From Calidithermus roseus (GTDB lineage: Bacteria > Deinococcota > Deinococci > Deinococcales > Thermaceae), in the NCBI RefSeq assembly GCF_003574095.1, contig NZ_QWLA01000001.1, positions 62,001-126,000 on the forward strand: a stretch of 64,000 nucleotides of DNA. Direction: 5' to 3'. This document shows positions 9,018 through 18,537 of this stretch, in pieces. A model generated the notes under the pieces. That model saw only the letters and a list, made by a program, of their open reading frames with translations. It was not told the DNA's origin and made no database searches. The position numbers and the translations under genes are program-made. How positions within the stretch are numbered: position 1 is the stretch's first letter; every line of letters starts with the position of its first letter.

Positions 9018-10253
9018 TTACCGGCCCAGGCGCACCTGGTCAGCGATGGCCTGCGCAGCGTTGGCGGCGGCTCTGGAGTTCTTGGAGCTGAGGTAGATCT
9101 CCATCACGGTGCCGAACTGGCTGCTGAAGGACTCAGGAGCGACGGCCCCGTGCACCAGCGAACCCACGATCTTGTTGTTCTTCCAGTCACGCGCTGCCGA
9201 TTGCAGGTAGGCATTGTACTTCGAGAGGTCGGAGTCGGTACGGGCGGCGATGGAGCCCTTGAGCGGGTTGAAGGTGTCCTGGCCTTCCTTCGAGCCCAGC
9301 AGCTTGAGCCAGTTGATCACGTTGGCGCGGTTCTTGACCCCCCTGGGCAGCCCGAAGGAGTCGGAGAGCATCATGAAGGTGCCGCTGGTGCTGGGGGCGG
9401 GGGCCCAGCCGAAGCCCTCACCGGGCTTGAGCTTGAGGGTAGTCACCATGTAGCCCGCGGCCCAGTCGCCCATGATGTTGAAAGCGGACTGGCCCTGCAC
9501 CACGCGGTCGGTGGCCTGCTGCCAGGACAGGCCCGAGGCGTCCTTGTTGGTGCAGTCGAGTACCTTGCCGAAGGTGTCCCACACGGCGATGGCTTTGGGA
9601 TCGTTGAACTTGAGCTTGCCGCTCCACAGGGCCGCCCAGTTGTCAGGGCCAAGCACGCCCAGGGCCACCGATTCCCACAGGTGCTGCTGGGTCCAGGCTT
9701 CGCCCACGGCCAGCGGAGCCTCGACGCCCTTGCCCTTGAGGGTGGCGCAGGTGCTGAGGAACTCGGTCCAGGTCTTGGGCGGAGTCACGCCCCACTCACG
9801 CAGCTTGGCGGGGTTGTACCACATGACGTTGGAGCGGTGGATGTTGACCGGCACGCTCCAGATGCCGCCGTTGTAGGAGAGCAGGTCGATGAGGCCCTTG
9901 GGGAAGCGGGTCAGCCAGCCTTCGCTCTTGTAGAGGCTGGTGAGGTCTTCCATGCGGCCTGCGACCACCCAGGTGCCGATGAGTTCCTGTCCGGCGTGGA
10001 CCTGGAAGGAATCGGGGGGATCGCCGCCGAGCATGCGGGTTTTGAGCACCGCGCGGGCGTTGACGCCCGAGCCGCCGGTCACGGTGGCGTTGACCACCTC
10101 CACGTTGGGGTACTTCTTCTTATACAGGTCGAGCAGGGCTTGCAGGGCAGGCCCCTCGTCTCCGGCCCACCAGGAGAAGATCTCGAGCTTCCCCTGAGCC
10201 AGCGATACCGAGCCCAGTGCGGTTGCTGCTAAAGCCAGTAGCCACTTGCGCAT
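9018..10253 (-). CDS. Glucose/mannose-type sugar ABC binding protein
   Basis: This 411-residue periplasmic binding protein has a signal peptide [20 protein letters not shown], cleaved near residue 19. The mature N-terminus [19 protein letters not shown] resembles the Thermus glucose/galactose-binding protein (GtsA type), in which the N-terminal W-W contributes to the sugar pocket. The ATG at 10253 has GAGGAGGAT upstream. It follows the ROK regulator by 36 nt in the same operon and precedes the two permeases. Glucose or mannose is the likely ligand; this rests on family resemblance only. Confidence 0.9.
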   Translation of the reverse strand: MRKWLLALAATALGSVSLAQGKLEIFSWWAGDEGPALQALLDLYKKKYPNVEVVNATVTGGSGVNARAVLKTRMLGGDPPDSFQVHAGQELIGTWVVAGRMEDLTSLYKSEGWLTRFPKGLIDLLSYNGGIWSVPVNIHRSNVMWYNPAKLREWGVTPPKTWTEFLSTCATLKGKGVEAPLAVGEAWTQQHLWESVALGVLGPDNWAALWSGKLKFNDPKAIAVWDTFGKVLDCTNKDASGLSWQQATDRVVQGQSAFNIMGDWAAGYMVTTLKLKPGEGFGWAPAPSTSGTFMMLSDSFGLPRGVKNRANVINWLKLLGSKEGQDTFNPLKGSIAARTDSDLSKYNAYLQSAARDWKNNKIVGSLVHGAVAPESFSSQFGTVMEIYLSSKNSRAAANAAQAIADQVRLGR

Positions 10254-10289
10254 ATGATCCTCCTCGAAAACATGCCGTTGCCAATCGGT

Positions 10290-11477
10290 TTAGCCAAGGG
10301 CGCGGGGGGAGATTGGCGGGTTCCCGTCCCTGACGCCCCCATTAGCTAAAAAGCGCTGCAACACCAGGGCCGCAGCGCCCATAGCCGGAGCCAGGTGCCC
10401 GAACGCGCTGGGCCGGATGGGCAAGCAGGCGTGTTCGGGGATGAAAGCCAATTCACTCAGACGCTTGCGGGTAGGGGCCTCGAGCCACTGCCAGGCCTCG
10501 GCCCCGGCCCCGCCCAGCACCACCACCGCCGGGTCGAAGGCTACGGCCAGGTTGGCGATGAAACGACCGAGCTGGTTGCCCAGGGCCTCCAAGGAAGCCA
10601 GGGCGTGTTCGTAGCCTGCTCTGGCCAACTCGAGAATGCCCCAGAAGTCCTCGGAACGCTGACTCAGCGAACGGAAGTGCAGCTCAAGGGCCCGCAGGGA
10701 GAGTTCGGTCTCGAGGCAGCCCGAGCGGCCACAGCTACACGGCTGGTTGGCGTGGTTTTTCCAGTGCCCCAGCTCTCCAGCCGCCCCATAGCGGCCCCGG
10801 TAGACCTGCCCCTCCACCACCAGCCCGGTGCCCAGGCCGGTGCCCAGCATGACGTAGGCCAGCGGGCTGTGGCTCTCACCCCAGAAGGTCTCGCCCAGCG
10901 CCGAGGCATTGGCGTCATTTTGTACGATCACCGGCAAGCCCAGCAGTTGCTGCAACTGCTGTCCCGGCTTGGCGTCACGCCAGCCGGGGCCGGGGGCATA
11001 GGTGAGGGTCTGGTCGTCGCGCACCACGCCGGGCACCGTCAGGCCCAGACCCAGAAAGTGCTCCCGTTGGGGGATGTGCTGCTGAATTTGCTGGGCGATG
11101 TGCTCCAGGCGCTGGGGGAGGGGAACGTCGGCGGGTTCGGACCACTCGAGGAGCTGCCGGGTTTGGCTGCCCAGGTCGAGCACGATCACCACGGTATTCT
11201 TCACCCCCAGCTCGACCCCCAGCGCCAGCGCCCCCTGCGGGCGCAGCTCGAGCAGGATGCCCGGACGCCCGGTGCCCGAGGCCTGCAAGGTGCCCTCGCT
11301 GAGCAGCCCCTCCCCGATGAGCTCCTGGGTCAGGCTCGAGACGGTGCTCTTGGTGAGCCCCAGCTCGCGGGCCAGCTCGGCCCGGCTCGACGGACCACGC
11401 CGCCGCACCGTTTCCAACAACAAACGGCGGTTTTGCCGTTTGATGGCTTGTTGATCCAGGAGGGGATGATGTGGCAC
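10290..11477 (-). CDS. ROK-family transcriptional regulator (NagC/XylR-like)
   Basis: This 395-residue protein has an N-terminal winged HTH (about residues 16-60, with SRAELARELGLTKSTVSSL) and a ROK sugar-kinase-like domain. The ROK zinc site is intact as CSCGRSGCLE, and the sugar-binding region includes NDANASALGE and ELGHW. GTG 11477 is chosen because CGAGG precedes it; an in-frame TTG at 11492 would add five residues. The protein probably senses glucose or another hexose and regulates its own operon, since the transporter genes follow it directly. A palindrome lies in the leader just upstream. Confidence 0.9.
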   Translation of the reverse strand: MPHHPLLDQQAIKRQNRRLLLETVRRRGPSSRAELARELGLTKSTVSSLTQELIGEGLLSEGTLQASGTGRPGILLELRPQGALALGVELGVKNTVVIVLDLGSQTRQLLEWSEPADVPLPQRLEHIAQQIQQHIPQREHFLGLGLTVPGVVRDDQTLTYAPGPGWRDAKPGQQLQQLLGLPVIVQNDANASALGETFWGESHSPLAYVMLGTGLGTGLVVEGQVYRGRYGAAGELGHWKNHANQPCSCGRSGCLETELSLRALELHFRSLSQRSEDFWGILELARAGYEHALASLEALGNQLGRFIANLAVAFDPAVVVLGGAGAEAWQWLEAPTRKRLSELAFIPEHACLPIRPSAFGHLAPAMGAAALVLQRFLANGGVRDGNPPISPRALG

Positions 11478-11500
11478 GGCGAACCTCGACAACCTGGGGT

Positions 11501-11511
11501 ACTTAGTAAGT
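11501..11511. promoter_or_regulatory. Candidate ROK operator (ACTTA-G-TAAGT palindrome)
   Basis: An 11-bp odd palindrome lies in the leader about 14-24 nt downstream of the predicted transcription start and just before the ROK gene. A bound regulator would block elongation or initiation. Confidence 0.45.
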
Positions 11512-11531
11512 TTACCGAACGAACCAAGTAG

Positions 11532-11561
11532 AGCCTAAGACTAGAGGATCGCCCCTGTCAA
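11532..11561 (-). promoter_or_regulatory. Promoter of the ROK-sugar transporter operon
   Basis: TTGACA (11561-11556) and TAGGCT (11537-11532) lie 18 nt apart on the minus strand, about 55 nt upstream of the chosen start. Confidence 0.6.
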
Positions 11562-11600
11562 GAGGCGCGGTAAATCTGTTTTTGGGAAGCGGGTTTTGAC

Positions 11601-12065
11601 TCAGCCGCGCGTCGGGCGCTGGCGTTCGCTCGAGTCCAGCAGGATGGTCACCGGGCCGTCGTTGACCAGGTGCACTTGCATGTGGGCCTGAAAGACCCCG
11701 GTTTCCACGTGCAGGCCCTGTTCGACCAGGAGGTCGCAGAACTGCTCGTAGAGCCGCTTGCCCTCGTCGGGGGCGGCGGCCTCACTGAAGCCGGGGCGGT
11801 TGCCCCTGCGGGTGTCGGCGTAGAGGGTGAACTGCGAGACCACCAGCACCTCGCCCCCCACCTCGGCTAAACTCAGGTTCATCTTGCCTTCGGAATCGGT
11901 GAAGACCCGCAGCCCCGCGACCTTGCGGGCTAAGTAGGCCGCGTCCTCGGGCGTGTCCCCCCGCCGCACCCCCAGCAGAACCACGAACCCCCCGCCGATG
12001 TGGCCTACGGTCTGGCCGTCCACGACTACCCTGGCTTCGGATACCCGCTGTACCACCGCACGCAT
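11601..12065 (-). CDS. dtd: D-aminoacyl-tRNA deacylase
   Basis: This 154-residue Dtd is a cytoplasmic homodimer that hydrolyses D-aminoacyl-tRNAs. Hallmarks are the start [13 protein letters not shown], the SQFTLYAD motif around the catalytic threonine, and a C-terminal NDGPVT motif corresponding to the family's cross-subunit Gly-cisPro region (usually N-G-P-V-T; one residue is extra here). ATG 12065 restores the standard family N-terminus; a longer upstream frame is a shadow. The gap to the upstream DegV gene is 10 nt, so the two are probably cotranscribed. Confidence 0.93.
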   Translation of the reverse strand: MRAVVQRVSEARVVVDGQTVGHIGGGFVVLLGVRRGDTPEDAAYLARKVAGLRVFTDSEGKMNLSLAEVGGEVLVVSQFTLYADTRRGNRPGFSEAAAPDEGKRLYEQFCDLLVEQGLHVETGVFQAHMQVHLVNDGPVTILLDSSERQRPTRG

Positions 12066-12075
12066 GAGCCCCAGA

Positions 12076-12912
12076 CTACAAGCTCTGGCGCGGCGCGACA
12101 AACATCGCAGCGGTTCCGGGGCCGGTGTGGGCCGCCACCGCCGCGCCACACTCCCGCACGTCCTCGATCACCACACCCTCTTGCCGGATCAGCTCGGCCA
12201 GGGCCTGGGTGGCCTGGGGGTTGTCGGAGTGGGCCAGGATCACCCGTGCGCCTTGGGGGTAGTCCTTGTGCATCAACTCGGCCATGCGCTGTAACCCCTT
12301 GTGGTAGCCACGTGCCCGCTCGCGCGGCTGCACGGTGCCGCCGTAGACCTCGAGGATGGGCAGGATCTTGAGCAGGCTGCCCACGAAGTGCTGCAAGCCC
12401 CCGATGCGCCCGCCCCGGTGCAGGTAGGTGAGGGTAGCCGGCAGCACGTAGCCGCGGATTTTGGGGAGCAGGGGGGCCACCGCCGCCTCCAGACCCTCCC
12501 AGGAAACCCCCTGAGCCAGCCTGCGCCGAGCCTCCTCGAGCACGAAGTGCAGCCCGCCGTTGATGCTGAGGGAGTCCAGCACCTTCACGCGCTCACCAAA
12601 GCGCTCGGCCACGGCCCTGGCCGTGGAGACGGTGCCCGAGAGCCTGGAGGAGACGTGCACCGAGACGATGCGCTCGAAAGCCCCCAACAAGCGCTCGTAC
12701 AACACCTCGTAATCCTGAGGCAAGGGCTGGCTGGTTCCCACCTTCTTCCCGCCGAGCTGAGCGGCGACTACCTCCTGCGGATGGATCTCCACATAGTCGC
12801 GGAACGCCTTGCCCTCGACGATTACCTGTTGGGGCACGAGGTAGATCCCCTGGGCTTCCGCTTGCTCGGGGGCCAGGCCGATGGTCGAGTCCGCGACGAA
12901 GGTGATTTTCAT
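12076..12912 (-). CDS. DegV-family fatty-acid-binding protein, copy 1
   Basis: This 278-residue DegV protein binds a fatty acid; in Firmicutes such proteins (FakB) present it to a fatty-acid kinase. The family signature is seen as VADSTIGL at the N-terminus, then [15 protein letters not shown] and GGRIGG. The ATG at 12912 has GCAGGAGGAT upstream. It is paralogous to the next gene upstream (13061-13903), so the cell may have two fatty-acid specificities. Between the two copies lies a heptad repeat. No kinase gene is in the window. Confidence 0.9.
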   Translation of the reverse strand: MKITFVADSTIGLAPEQAEAQGIYLVPQQVIVEGKAFRDYVEIHPQEVVAAQLGGKKVGTSQPLPQDYEVLYERLLGAFERIVSVHVSSRLSGTVSTARAVAERFGERVKVLDSLSINGGLHFVLEEARRRLAQGVSWEGLEAAVAPLLPKIRGYVLPATLTYLHRGGRIGGLQHFVGSLLKILPILEVYGGTVQPRERARGYHKGLQRMAELMHKDYPQGARVILAHSDNPQATQALAELIRQEGVVIEDVRECGAAVAAHTGPGTAAMFVAPRQSL

Positions 12913-12966
12913 GGGGATCCTCCTGCTGTGGAGTGTGTCACTAGCCAGCGTCGGGGGTCGAAGGCC

Positions 12967-13056
12967 AAGGCGTTTTGCGCTTTGCGTACGACGTAGGACG
13001 TAAGACCCACGCTTACGTGCTTAGCGTTCGGCTATCAGCCATCGACTATCGACGTC
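12967..13056. repeat. Heptad repeat element between the two DegV genes
   Basis: About 12 consecutive 7-nt units can be read in phase, including CGTTTTG, CGCTTTG, CGTACGA, CGTAGGA, CGTAAGA, then ATCAGCC, ATCGACT, ATCGACG. It belongs to the dispersed family described under findings. Confidence 0.75.
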
Positions 13057-13060
13057 TCTT

Positions 13061-13903
13061 TCAGAGGCTATAAGCGTAGAAGCCGTAGACCCCAGGGCCG
13101 GTATGGGTGGAGATCACCGCCCCCACCTCGCTGCTGCTGTGCTCCTCGACAGGTAGCCCCGAACTGCGTACCGCTGCCCTGAAGGCCTCTACCGCGCTGA
13201 TGTCGCCGTTGTAGAGGTAGTAGATGCGGATGCGCTTGCGGCCCTGGGTCCAGGCTTTGAAGCCTTCCACCATTTCGGCCAGCGCCTTTTTCTCGCCCCT
13301 GGCCCGCCCGACGGGCTCTACCCGGCCCTCCTTGATGGTGAGGATGGGCTTGATGCCCAGCAGACTGCCCAGCAGGGCTTGGGCTCCGCCGATGCGCCCG
13401 TTTTTCTTGAGGTACTCCAGCGTGGCCAGCGAGAAGAGCACCTTGTGGTCGGTGCGGATGCGTTCGAGTTCGGTCATCGTCGAGCGCAGGTCGGCCCCCT
13501 GGTCGAGCAATTCCTTGGCCCGCTCGACCATCATTCCGATGCCCTGGGATGCGGCCAGAGAGTCGAAGATGGTGATCCGGCCAGGAAACTCGCTGGCGGC
13601 GAGCTGAGCCGACTGCACGGTGCCCGAGAGCTTGGAGGAGATGTGGATGGAGAGCACGTGGTCGGCGCTTTGCAGGGCCTTCTCGTAGGCTTCCTTGAAG
13701 TCTTGCGGGGAAGGCTGGCTGCTGCTGGGCAACTCGGCTCCGGCGCGCACCCCCTCGAAGATGTCGGCGGGCTTGATCTCCACCCAGTCCTTGTAGACCT
13801 TGCCTTTGAAGTTGACGTACAGCGGAACCACCTGTACCCCAAGCGCCTGGGCCTGTGCGGGCGATAGGTCTGAGGTGGAGTCGGTCACCAGTCCGATTTT
13901 CAT
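13061..13903 (-). CDS. DegV-family fatty-acid-binding protein, copy 2
   Basis: This 280-residue DegV protein has the signature VTDSTSDLSPAQ at the start, SIHISSKLSGTVQSA in the middle and GRIGGAQALLGS later. It shares the overall layout of copy 1 with moderate identity, so the duplication is probably old. ATG 13903 has a strong AAGGAGG 5 nt upstream. Its gene is divergent from serA, with about 230 nt between the start codons. Confidence 0.92.
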   Translation of the reverse strand: MKIGLVTDSTSDLSPAQAQALGVQVVPLYVNFKGKVYKDWVEIKPADIFEGVRAGAELPSSSQPSPQDFKEAYEKALQSADHVLSIHISSKLSGTVQSAQLAASEFPGRITIFDSLAASQGIGMMVERAKELLDQGADLRSTMTELERIRTDHKVLFSLATLEYLKKNGRIGGAQALLGSLLGIKPILTIKEGRVEPVGRARGEKKALAEMVEGFKAWTQGRKRIRIYYLYNGDISAVEAFRAAVRSSGLPVEEHSSSEVGAVISTHTGPGVYGFYAYSL

Positions 13904-14094
13904 TTTTCCTCCTTAGTAGCCCGCAGAGACCCACCCCTGCGGGAAGGGCGATTGCTGTGTCTTTGTGACGGTGAAAGTTTAGCACACGGGGATGCAAAGC
14001 GCCTCCTAAGCGCCGTACGCTCGAGGCCAAATGCCGAGCAACACTGCTGGATTGGGCTTTCGGGATTGGATGGGCGAGATGCTGCCTGCCGCGC

Positions 14095-14123
14095 TTGTAC
14101 GGTATACCAAGGAGTGGTAGATT
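14095..14123 (+). promoter_or_regulatory. serA promoter
   Basis: TTGTAC (14095-14100) and TAGATT (14118-14123) are 17 nt apart; the ATG follows 8 nt after the -10 box. Confidence 0.6.
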
Positions 14124-14131
14124 CTGTCGAT

Positions 14132-15697
14132 ATGTGGCGGGTTCTGGTTACGGATGAGATGCGGCTGGGCGAGGTAAGGAACGGGGACATAAGGCTCGAC
14201 TACAGACCCAACATGCCCCGTGAGGAAATCCTCAAGGTGATCGGAGGCTACGATGCCCTCATCACCCGCAGCCGCACCCAGGTAGACGAGGCGCTGCTCG
14301 AGGCCGGAAAAAACCTCAAGGTGGTGGGCCGGGGCGGCGTGGGGGTGGACAACGTCGACCTCGAGGCCGCCAGCCGCCGGGGCATCCTGGTGGTCAACGT
14401 GCCCGAGGCCAACACCCGCTCGGCGGCGGAGCTGGCCTGGGCGCTTTTGCTGGCGGCCTCGCGGGGCGTGGTGGATTCGGACCGCAAGATCCGCGAGGGG
14501 GTGTGGGATCGCAAGTACTTAGGCCTCGAGCTCGACCGCAAGACCCTGGGCATCGTGGGTCTGGGGCGCATCGGAGGGCAGGTGGCCCGCTTCGCCAAGG
14601 CCTTTAACATGCGGGTGCTGGCCTACGACCCCTACATCCCCCGCACCCGCGCCGAGACGCTGGGAGTCGAACTGCTCGACGACCTGGCCGACATGCTGCG
14701 CCAGTGCCACTTCCTCACCGTCCACACTCCCCTCAACGAGGAGACCCGTGGCCTCATCGGGCGGCGCGAGCTGTACCTGCTGCCCAAGGGAGCTGTAGTG
14801 GTCAACGCGGCGCGGGGCGGGATCATCGACGAGAAAGCCCTCATCGAGGTGCTCTCCGAGGGCCATCTCTTCGCGGTGGGTCTGGACGTCTTCGAACTCG
14901 AGCCCCCCAACGTCGAGCACCCGCTGGTGCAGCACCCCAAGGTCACCCACACCGCACACTTGGGAGCTAACACCGTTGAGGCCCAGGACCGGGTGGGAGA
15001 GGCGGTGCTCGAGCGCGTCATCGAGACGCTTCAGGGCAACCTGGCCTACGCCCTCAACACCGGCTTTGACCCCGAGGGCTTGCAGATGTTCCAGGGCTGG
15101 CTGCCGCTGGGCGAGGCGCTGGGCAGGCTGCTGCCGCAGATCACCCAGGGCCGCCCGCAGGCGCTCGAGGTCACCTTCTACGGCGAGTTCGAGAAGAACC
15201 CCGACCCCATCGCTTCGGCGGTGGCCAAGGGCCTGCTGGGGAGCGTGCTCGAGGAGGGCGCGGTCAACCTGGTCTCGGCGCGGCCCCTGCTGCGCGACCG
15301 GGGCATTCACCTCAGCACCCGCCACGTCGAGCAGCCGCAGGACTACCTCCAGGTCATCGAGGTGACCCTGGAGACCGACAAGGAGACCCGCAAGGCCCGT
15401 GGAGCCGTGCTGGGTGGCAAACCCCGCATCGTGGGCATCGACGGTCACAGCCTCGAGGCCCTGCCCGAGGGCTACATGCTCATCTGCGTCAACCGCGACC
15501 AGCCCGGCGTGGTGGGCAAGGTGGGCACCCTGCTGGGCAACGCGGGCGTGAACATCGCCGGGATGCAGCTTGGCCGCGACCACCCCGGCGGCCACGCGCT
15601 ATTCGTGCTCCTGATCGACGAGCGCCCCAGCGAAGCGACGCTGGAGACCCTGCGCGGGCTGGACGTGCTGGAGCGCGTTGACCTGGCGGCGCTGTGA
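14132..15697 (+). CDS. serA: D-3-phosphoglycerate dehydrogenase (long form)
   Basis: This 521-residue enzyme oxidises 3-phosphoglycerate to 3-phosphohydroxypyruvate with NAD+, the first step of serine synthesis. The NAD loop GLGRIG is at residues 143-148. The catalytic region ARGGIIDE and the histidine of HLGANT are present. A C-terminal regulatory part follows, consisting of an ASB domain and an ACT domain (about residues 450-521) where serine normally binds. ATG 14132 gives the standard MWRVLVTDEM start; the open frame extends much further upstream without homology. It is followed 18 nt later by a class V aminotransferase, probably the next step. Confidence 0.95.
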   Translation: MWRVLVTDEMRLGEVRNGDIRLDYRPNMPREEILKVIGGYDALITRSRTQVDEALLEAGKNLKVVGRGGVGVDNVDLEAASRRGILVVNVPEANTRSAAELAWALLLAASRGVVDSDRKIREGVWDRKYLGLELDRKTLGIVGLGRIGGQVARFAKAFNMRVLAYDPYIPRTRAETLGVELLDDLADMLRQCHFLTVHTPLNEETRGLIGRRELYLLPKGAVVVNAARGGIIDEKALIEVLSEGHLFAVGLDVFELEPPNVEHPLVQHPKVTHTAHLGANTVEAQDRVGEAVLERVIETLQGNLAYALNTGFDPEGLQMFQGWLPLGEALGRLLPQITQGRPQALEVTFYGEFEKNPDPIASAVAKGLLGSVLEEGAVNLVSARPLLRDRGIHLSTRHVEQPQDYLQVIEVTLETDKETRKARGAVLGGKPRIVGIDGHSLEALPEGYMLICVNRDQPGVVGKVGTLLGNAGVNIAGMQLGRDHPGGHALFVLLIDERPSEATLETLRGLDVLERVDLAAL

Positions 15698-15715
15698 TCG
15701 GCTAGACTTGGTGCC

Positions 15716-16780
15716 ATGTCGGTCTACCGCCGCCGCCTGCTGACCCCTGGCCCGGTCGAGCTTCACCCAAAAGCGATCGAAGCCCTGGCCCGGCCCCAGT
15801 TGCACCACCGCACCGACGAAGCCCGCAGCCTGTTCAAGGCCGCCAGAGAGGGCCTCAAGCAAGCCTGGAATACCCAAGGCGAGGTGCTGATCCTCACCGG
15901 ATCGGGCACCGCGGCCATGGAGGCGCTGGTGCTCAACCTCTTCGCGCCGGGCGAGCGGGTGTGGGTGCCCGTGCACGGCAAGTTCAGCGAGCGCTGGGCC
16001 GAGATCGCCCAGGCCATGGGCCTGGAGGTGGAGCGGCTCGACCTCGAGTACGGCAAGAGCGTGGAGCCGGGCCTGCTCGAGGGGCTCGAGGGGCCTTTCC
16101 ACGGGGCTTTGCTGACCCACTCGGAAAGCTCGACCGGAGCCCTCAACGACGTCAAGGAGCTGGCGAAGGCTTTCAAGGCCCGCTTCCCCGAGGCGTTGGT
16201 GGTGGCCGACATGGTCACCAGCTTGCTGGTGAGCCCGGTGGCGCTGGAGCTGTGGGGCGTGGACGCCGCCGCCTCGGGGTCGCAGAAGGGGACCATGTGC
16301 CCGCCGGGGCTGGGCTATGCCGCGCTTTCGCCCAGGGCCCTGGAGCGCCTCAAGCCCAGGGGGTACTACCTCAACCTCGCCAAGGAACTCAAGGTGCAGA
16401 AGGAGGGGGAGTCGGCCTGGACACCCGCGATCAACCTGGTCGCGGCGGTGGCCGGAGTGCTGGGTGAGGTGCTGCCCCAGCTCGAGGACCACCTCTGCCT
16501 AAAGGCCAAGCAAAACGCCCTGCTCTACGAAGCGGGCGAAGCCGCTGGCTTCAAGCCCGTCCCCGAGGTCAGAAGCCCCGCCACCACAGCTTTCTACCTG
16601 CCCGAGGGGGTGACGTACGCTAGGCTCAAGGAGGCCTTCGCGCTGCGTGGGGCTACCATCATCGGTGGGCAGGGGGCGCTCAAGGGCAAGATTTTCCGCG
16701 TCTCGCTGATGGGCTACAGCGACATTTACGATGCCTACGCGGTGGCCGAGCTCATTGGCGAGGTGGCGGCTTCGCTGTAG
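15716..16780 (+). CDS. Class V aminotransferase (serine-glyoxylate/phosphoserine-type)
   Basis: This 354-residue PLP enzyme is of the alanine/serine-glyoxylate aminotransferase family. The N-terminal TPGPV motif, the PLP-phosphate loop GSGTAAME, and the Schiff-base lysine K191 in GSQKG are all present. Its place right behind serA suggests that it transaminates 3-phosphohydroxypyruvate to phosphoserine, as related class V enzymes do in archaea. Alternatives are alanine-glyoxylate or serine-pyruvate transamination. A TAGACT box 7 nt before the ATG could give an additional leaderless transcript. No Shine-Dalgarno is visible. Confidence 0.85.
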   Translation: MSVYRRRLLTPGPVELHPKAIEALARPQLHHRTDEARSLFKAAREGLKQAWNTQGEVLILTGSGTAAMEALVLNLFAPGERVWVPVHGKFSERWAEIAQAMGLEVERLDLEYGKSVEPGLLEGLEGPFHGALLTHSESSTGALNDVKELAKAFKARFPEALVVADMVTSLLVSPVALELWGVDAAASGSQKGTMCPPGLGYAALSPRALERLKPRGYYLNLAKELKVQKEGESAWTPAINLVAAVAGVLGEVLPQLEDHLCLKAKQNALLYEAGEAAGFKPVPEVRSPATTAFYLPEGVTYARLKEAFALRGATIIGGQGALKGKIFRVSLMGYSDIYDAYAVAELIGEVAASL

Positions 16781-16844
16781 GGGCATGTCGGCGGAAACCT
16801 GACGGAATTACTGCTTTCTTGCAAAAATCCGTTAGACTTTATTC

Positions 16845-18524
16845 ATGCTCAGCAGCGCACTCAAGCCCGAGGACCGGGACAACCCGACCTTCAAGCAGAA
16901 CAAGGACGCCTGGGTCGAGCGCATCGCCGACTTCAGGAGCAGCCTCGAGGTCGTCCGGCGAGGTGGGGGCAGGAAGGCCATCGAACGGCAGCACGCCCGC
17001 AAGCGGCTCACTGCCCGCGAGCGCATCGCCCGGCTGATCGATCCGCAGAGCGAGTTTCAGGAAATCCTGAGCTATGCCGGCTGGCACATGTACGAGGAGT
17101 GGGGTGGGGCTCCTGGTGGGGGCGTGGTCACGGGCATCGGCAAGATCGCCGGGCGCGACTGGATGATCGTTGCCAACGACGCCACCGTGAAGGCCGGGGC
17201 TTTTTTCCCCATCACCGCCAAGAAGGTCATCCGGGCGCAGACCATTGCGCTCGAGAACCGCATCCCCACCGTCTACCTCGTCGACTCCGCCGGGGTCTTC
17301 CTGCCCCTGCAGGACGAGGTTTTCCCCGACCAGGACGACTTCGGGCGCATCTTCTACCTCAATGCTCGCATGTCAGGTCTGGGCATCCCCCAGATCTCGG
17401 CCATCATGGGCAACTGCGTGGCGGGCGGGGCCTACCTGCCGCTGATGACCGACGCGCTGATCATGACCGAGGGCTCGGGGCTCTACTTGGCCGGGCCCGC
17501 GCTGGTCAAAGCCGCCATCGGGCAGGAAGTCAGCTCGGAGGAACTGGGTGGGGCCCGCATGCACGCCGAAATCTCGGGCACCGTGGACTTCTACGAGCCC
17601 AGCGACGAGGCCGCCATCGAGCGCATCCGCGCCCTGGCGGCGCTGTACTCTGCCCCCGAGCTCGCTCCCTGGGCCCGTGAGCGCATCCCTCCAGTGGAAC
17701 CGGCCTACGCTGCCGAAGACCTCTACGGCCTGGTTTCGCCCGATAGCACCCGCCCCTACGACGTGCGCGAGGTGATCGCCCGGCTGGTGGATGGCTCGGA
17801 GTTCCACGAGTTCAAGGGCGGTTACGGCGAGACCCTGGTCTGTGGCTACGCCCGCTTGGGCGGCTTCCCGGTGGGCATCGTCGCCAACCAACGCACCATC
17901 ATCAAAAAACCTGCCCCTCCCGGCGGGTCGGGGAAGATCGAAGTCGGAGGCGTGATCTACGCCGAGGCCGCCGACAAGGCCGCCCGCTTCATCCTCGAGG
18001 TCAACCAGCGCTTCATCCCCTTGCTGTTCCTCATGGACGTTACCGGCTTCATGGTGGGCAAGGAGTCCGAGCAGCAGGGCATCATCCGGCGGGGAGCCAA
18101 GCTGGTCAACGCGGTGAGCAACTCGGTGGTGCCCAAGATCACCCTCATCACCGGCGGCTCCTTCGGCGCGGGCAACTACGCCATGGCCGGGAAAGCCTAC
18201 GCCCCGCGCTTCATCTACGCCTGGCCAAGCGCCAAGTACGCCGTGATGGGCGGGGCGCAGGCCGCCAAGACCTTGCTGGAGATCGAGGTCGCCAAGCTCG
18301 AGCGCGAGGGCAAAACCCCCACCGACCAGGACCTCAAGGAGCTCTACGAGCGCATCAAGGGCCGCTACGAGGAAACCCTCGACCCGCGCTATGCGGCGGC
18401 GCGGTTGTGGGTAGACGAAGTGATCTTCCCTCACGAGACGCGCGAGCGGTTGGTGAGGAGCCTCGAGGCCTGTGCGCTCAATCCCGTGCGTGAGCAGATG
18501 AACGTGGGGGTGTTTCAGGTATGA
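16845..18524 (+). CDS. Acyl-CoA carboxylase carboxyltransferase (beta) subunit, methylcrotonyl-CoA type
   Basis: This 559-residue carboxyltransferase transfers CO2 from biotin to an acyl-CoA. Two crotonase-like halves are seen: the acyl-CoA-binding half with GNCVAGGAYLP (about residues 185-195), and the biotin-binding half with GGSFGAGNYAMAG (about 440-452). The presence of an HMG-CoA-lyase-like gene downstream argues for methylcrotonyl-CoA carboxylase of leucine breakdown, though propionyl-CoA or geranyl-CoA use is possible. The biotin-carboxylase alpha subunit is not in the window. A TAGACT box 6 nt before the ATG and no Shine-Dalgarno indicate a leaderless mRNA. Confidence 0.88.
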   Translation: MLSSALKPEDRDNPTFKQNKDAWVERIADFRSSLEVVRRGGGRKAIERQHARKRLTARERIARLIDPQSEFQEILSYAGWHMYEEWGGAPGGGVVTGIGKIAGRDWMIVANDATVKAGAFFPITAKKVIRAQTIALENRIPTVYLVDSAGVFLPLQDEVFPDQDDFGRIFYLNARMSGLGIPQISAIMGNCVAGGAYLPLMTDALIMTEGSGLYLAGPALVKAAIGQEVSSEELGGARMHAEISGTVDFYEPSDEAAIERIRALAALYSAPELAPWARERIPPVEPAYAAEDLYGLVSPDSTRPYDVREVIARLVDGSEFHEFKGGYGETLVCGYARLGGFPVGIVANQRTIIKKPAPPGGSGKIEVGGVIYAEAADKAARFILEVNQRFIPLLFLMDVTGFMVGKESEQQGIIRRGAKLVNAVSNSVVPKITLITGGSFGAGNYAMAGKAYAPRFIYAWPSAKYAVMGGAQAAKTLLEIEVAKLEREGKTPTDQDLKELYERIKGRYEETLDPRYAAARLWVDEVIFPHETRERLVRSLEACALNPVREQMNVGVFQV

Positions 18525-18537
18525 GCCGATGGCTAAG

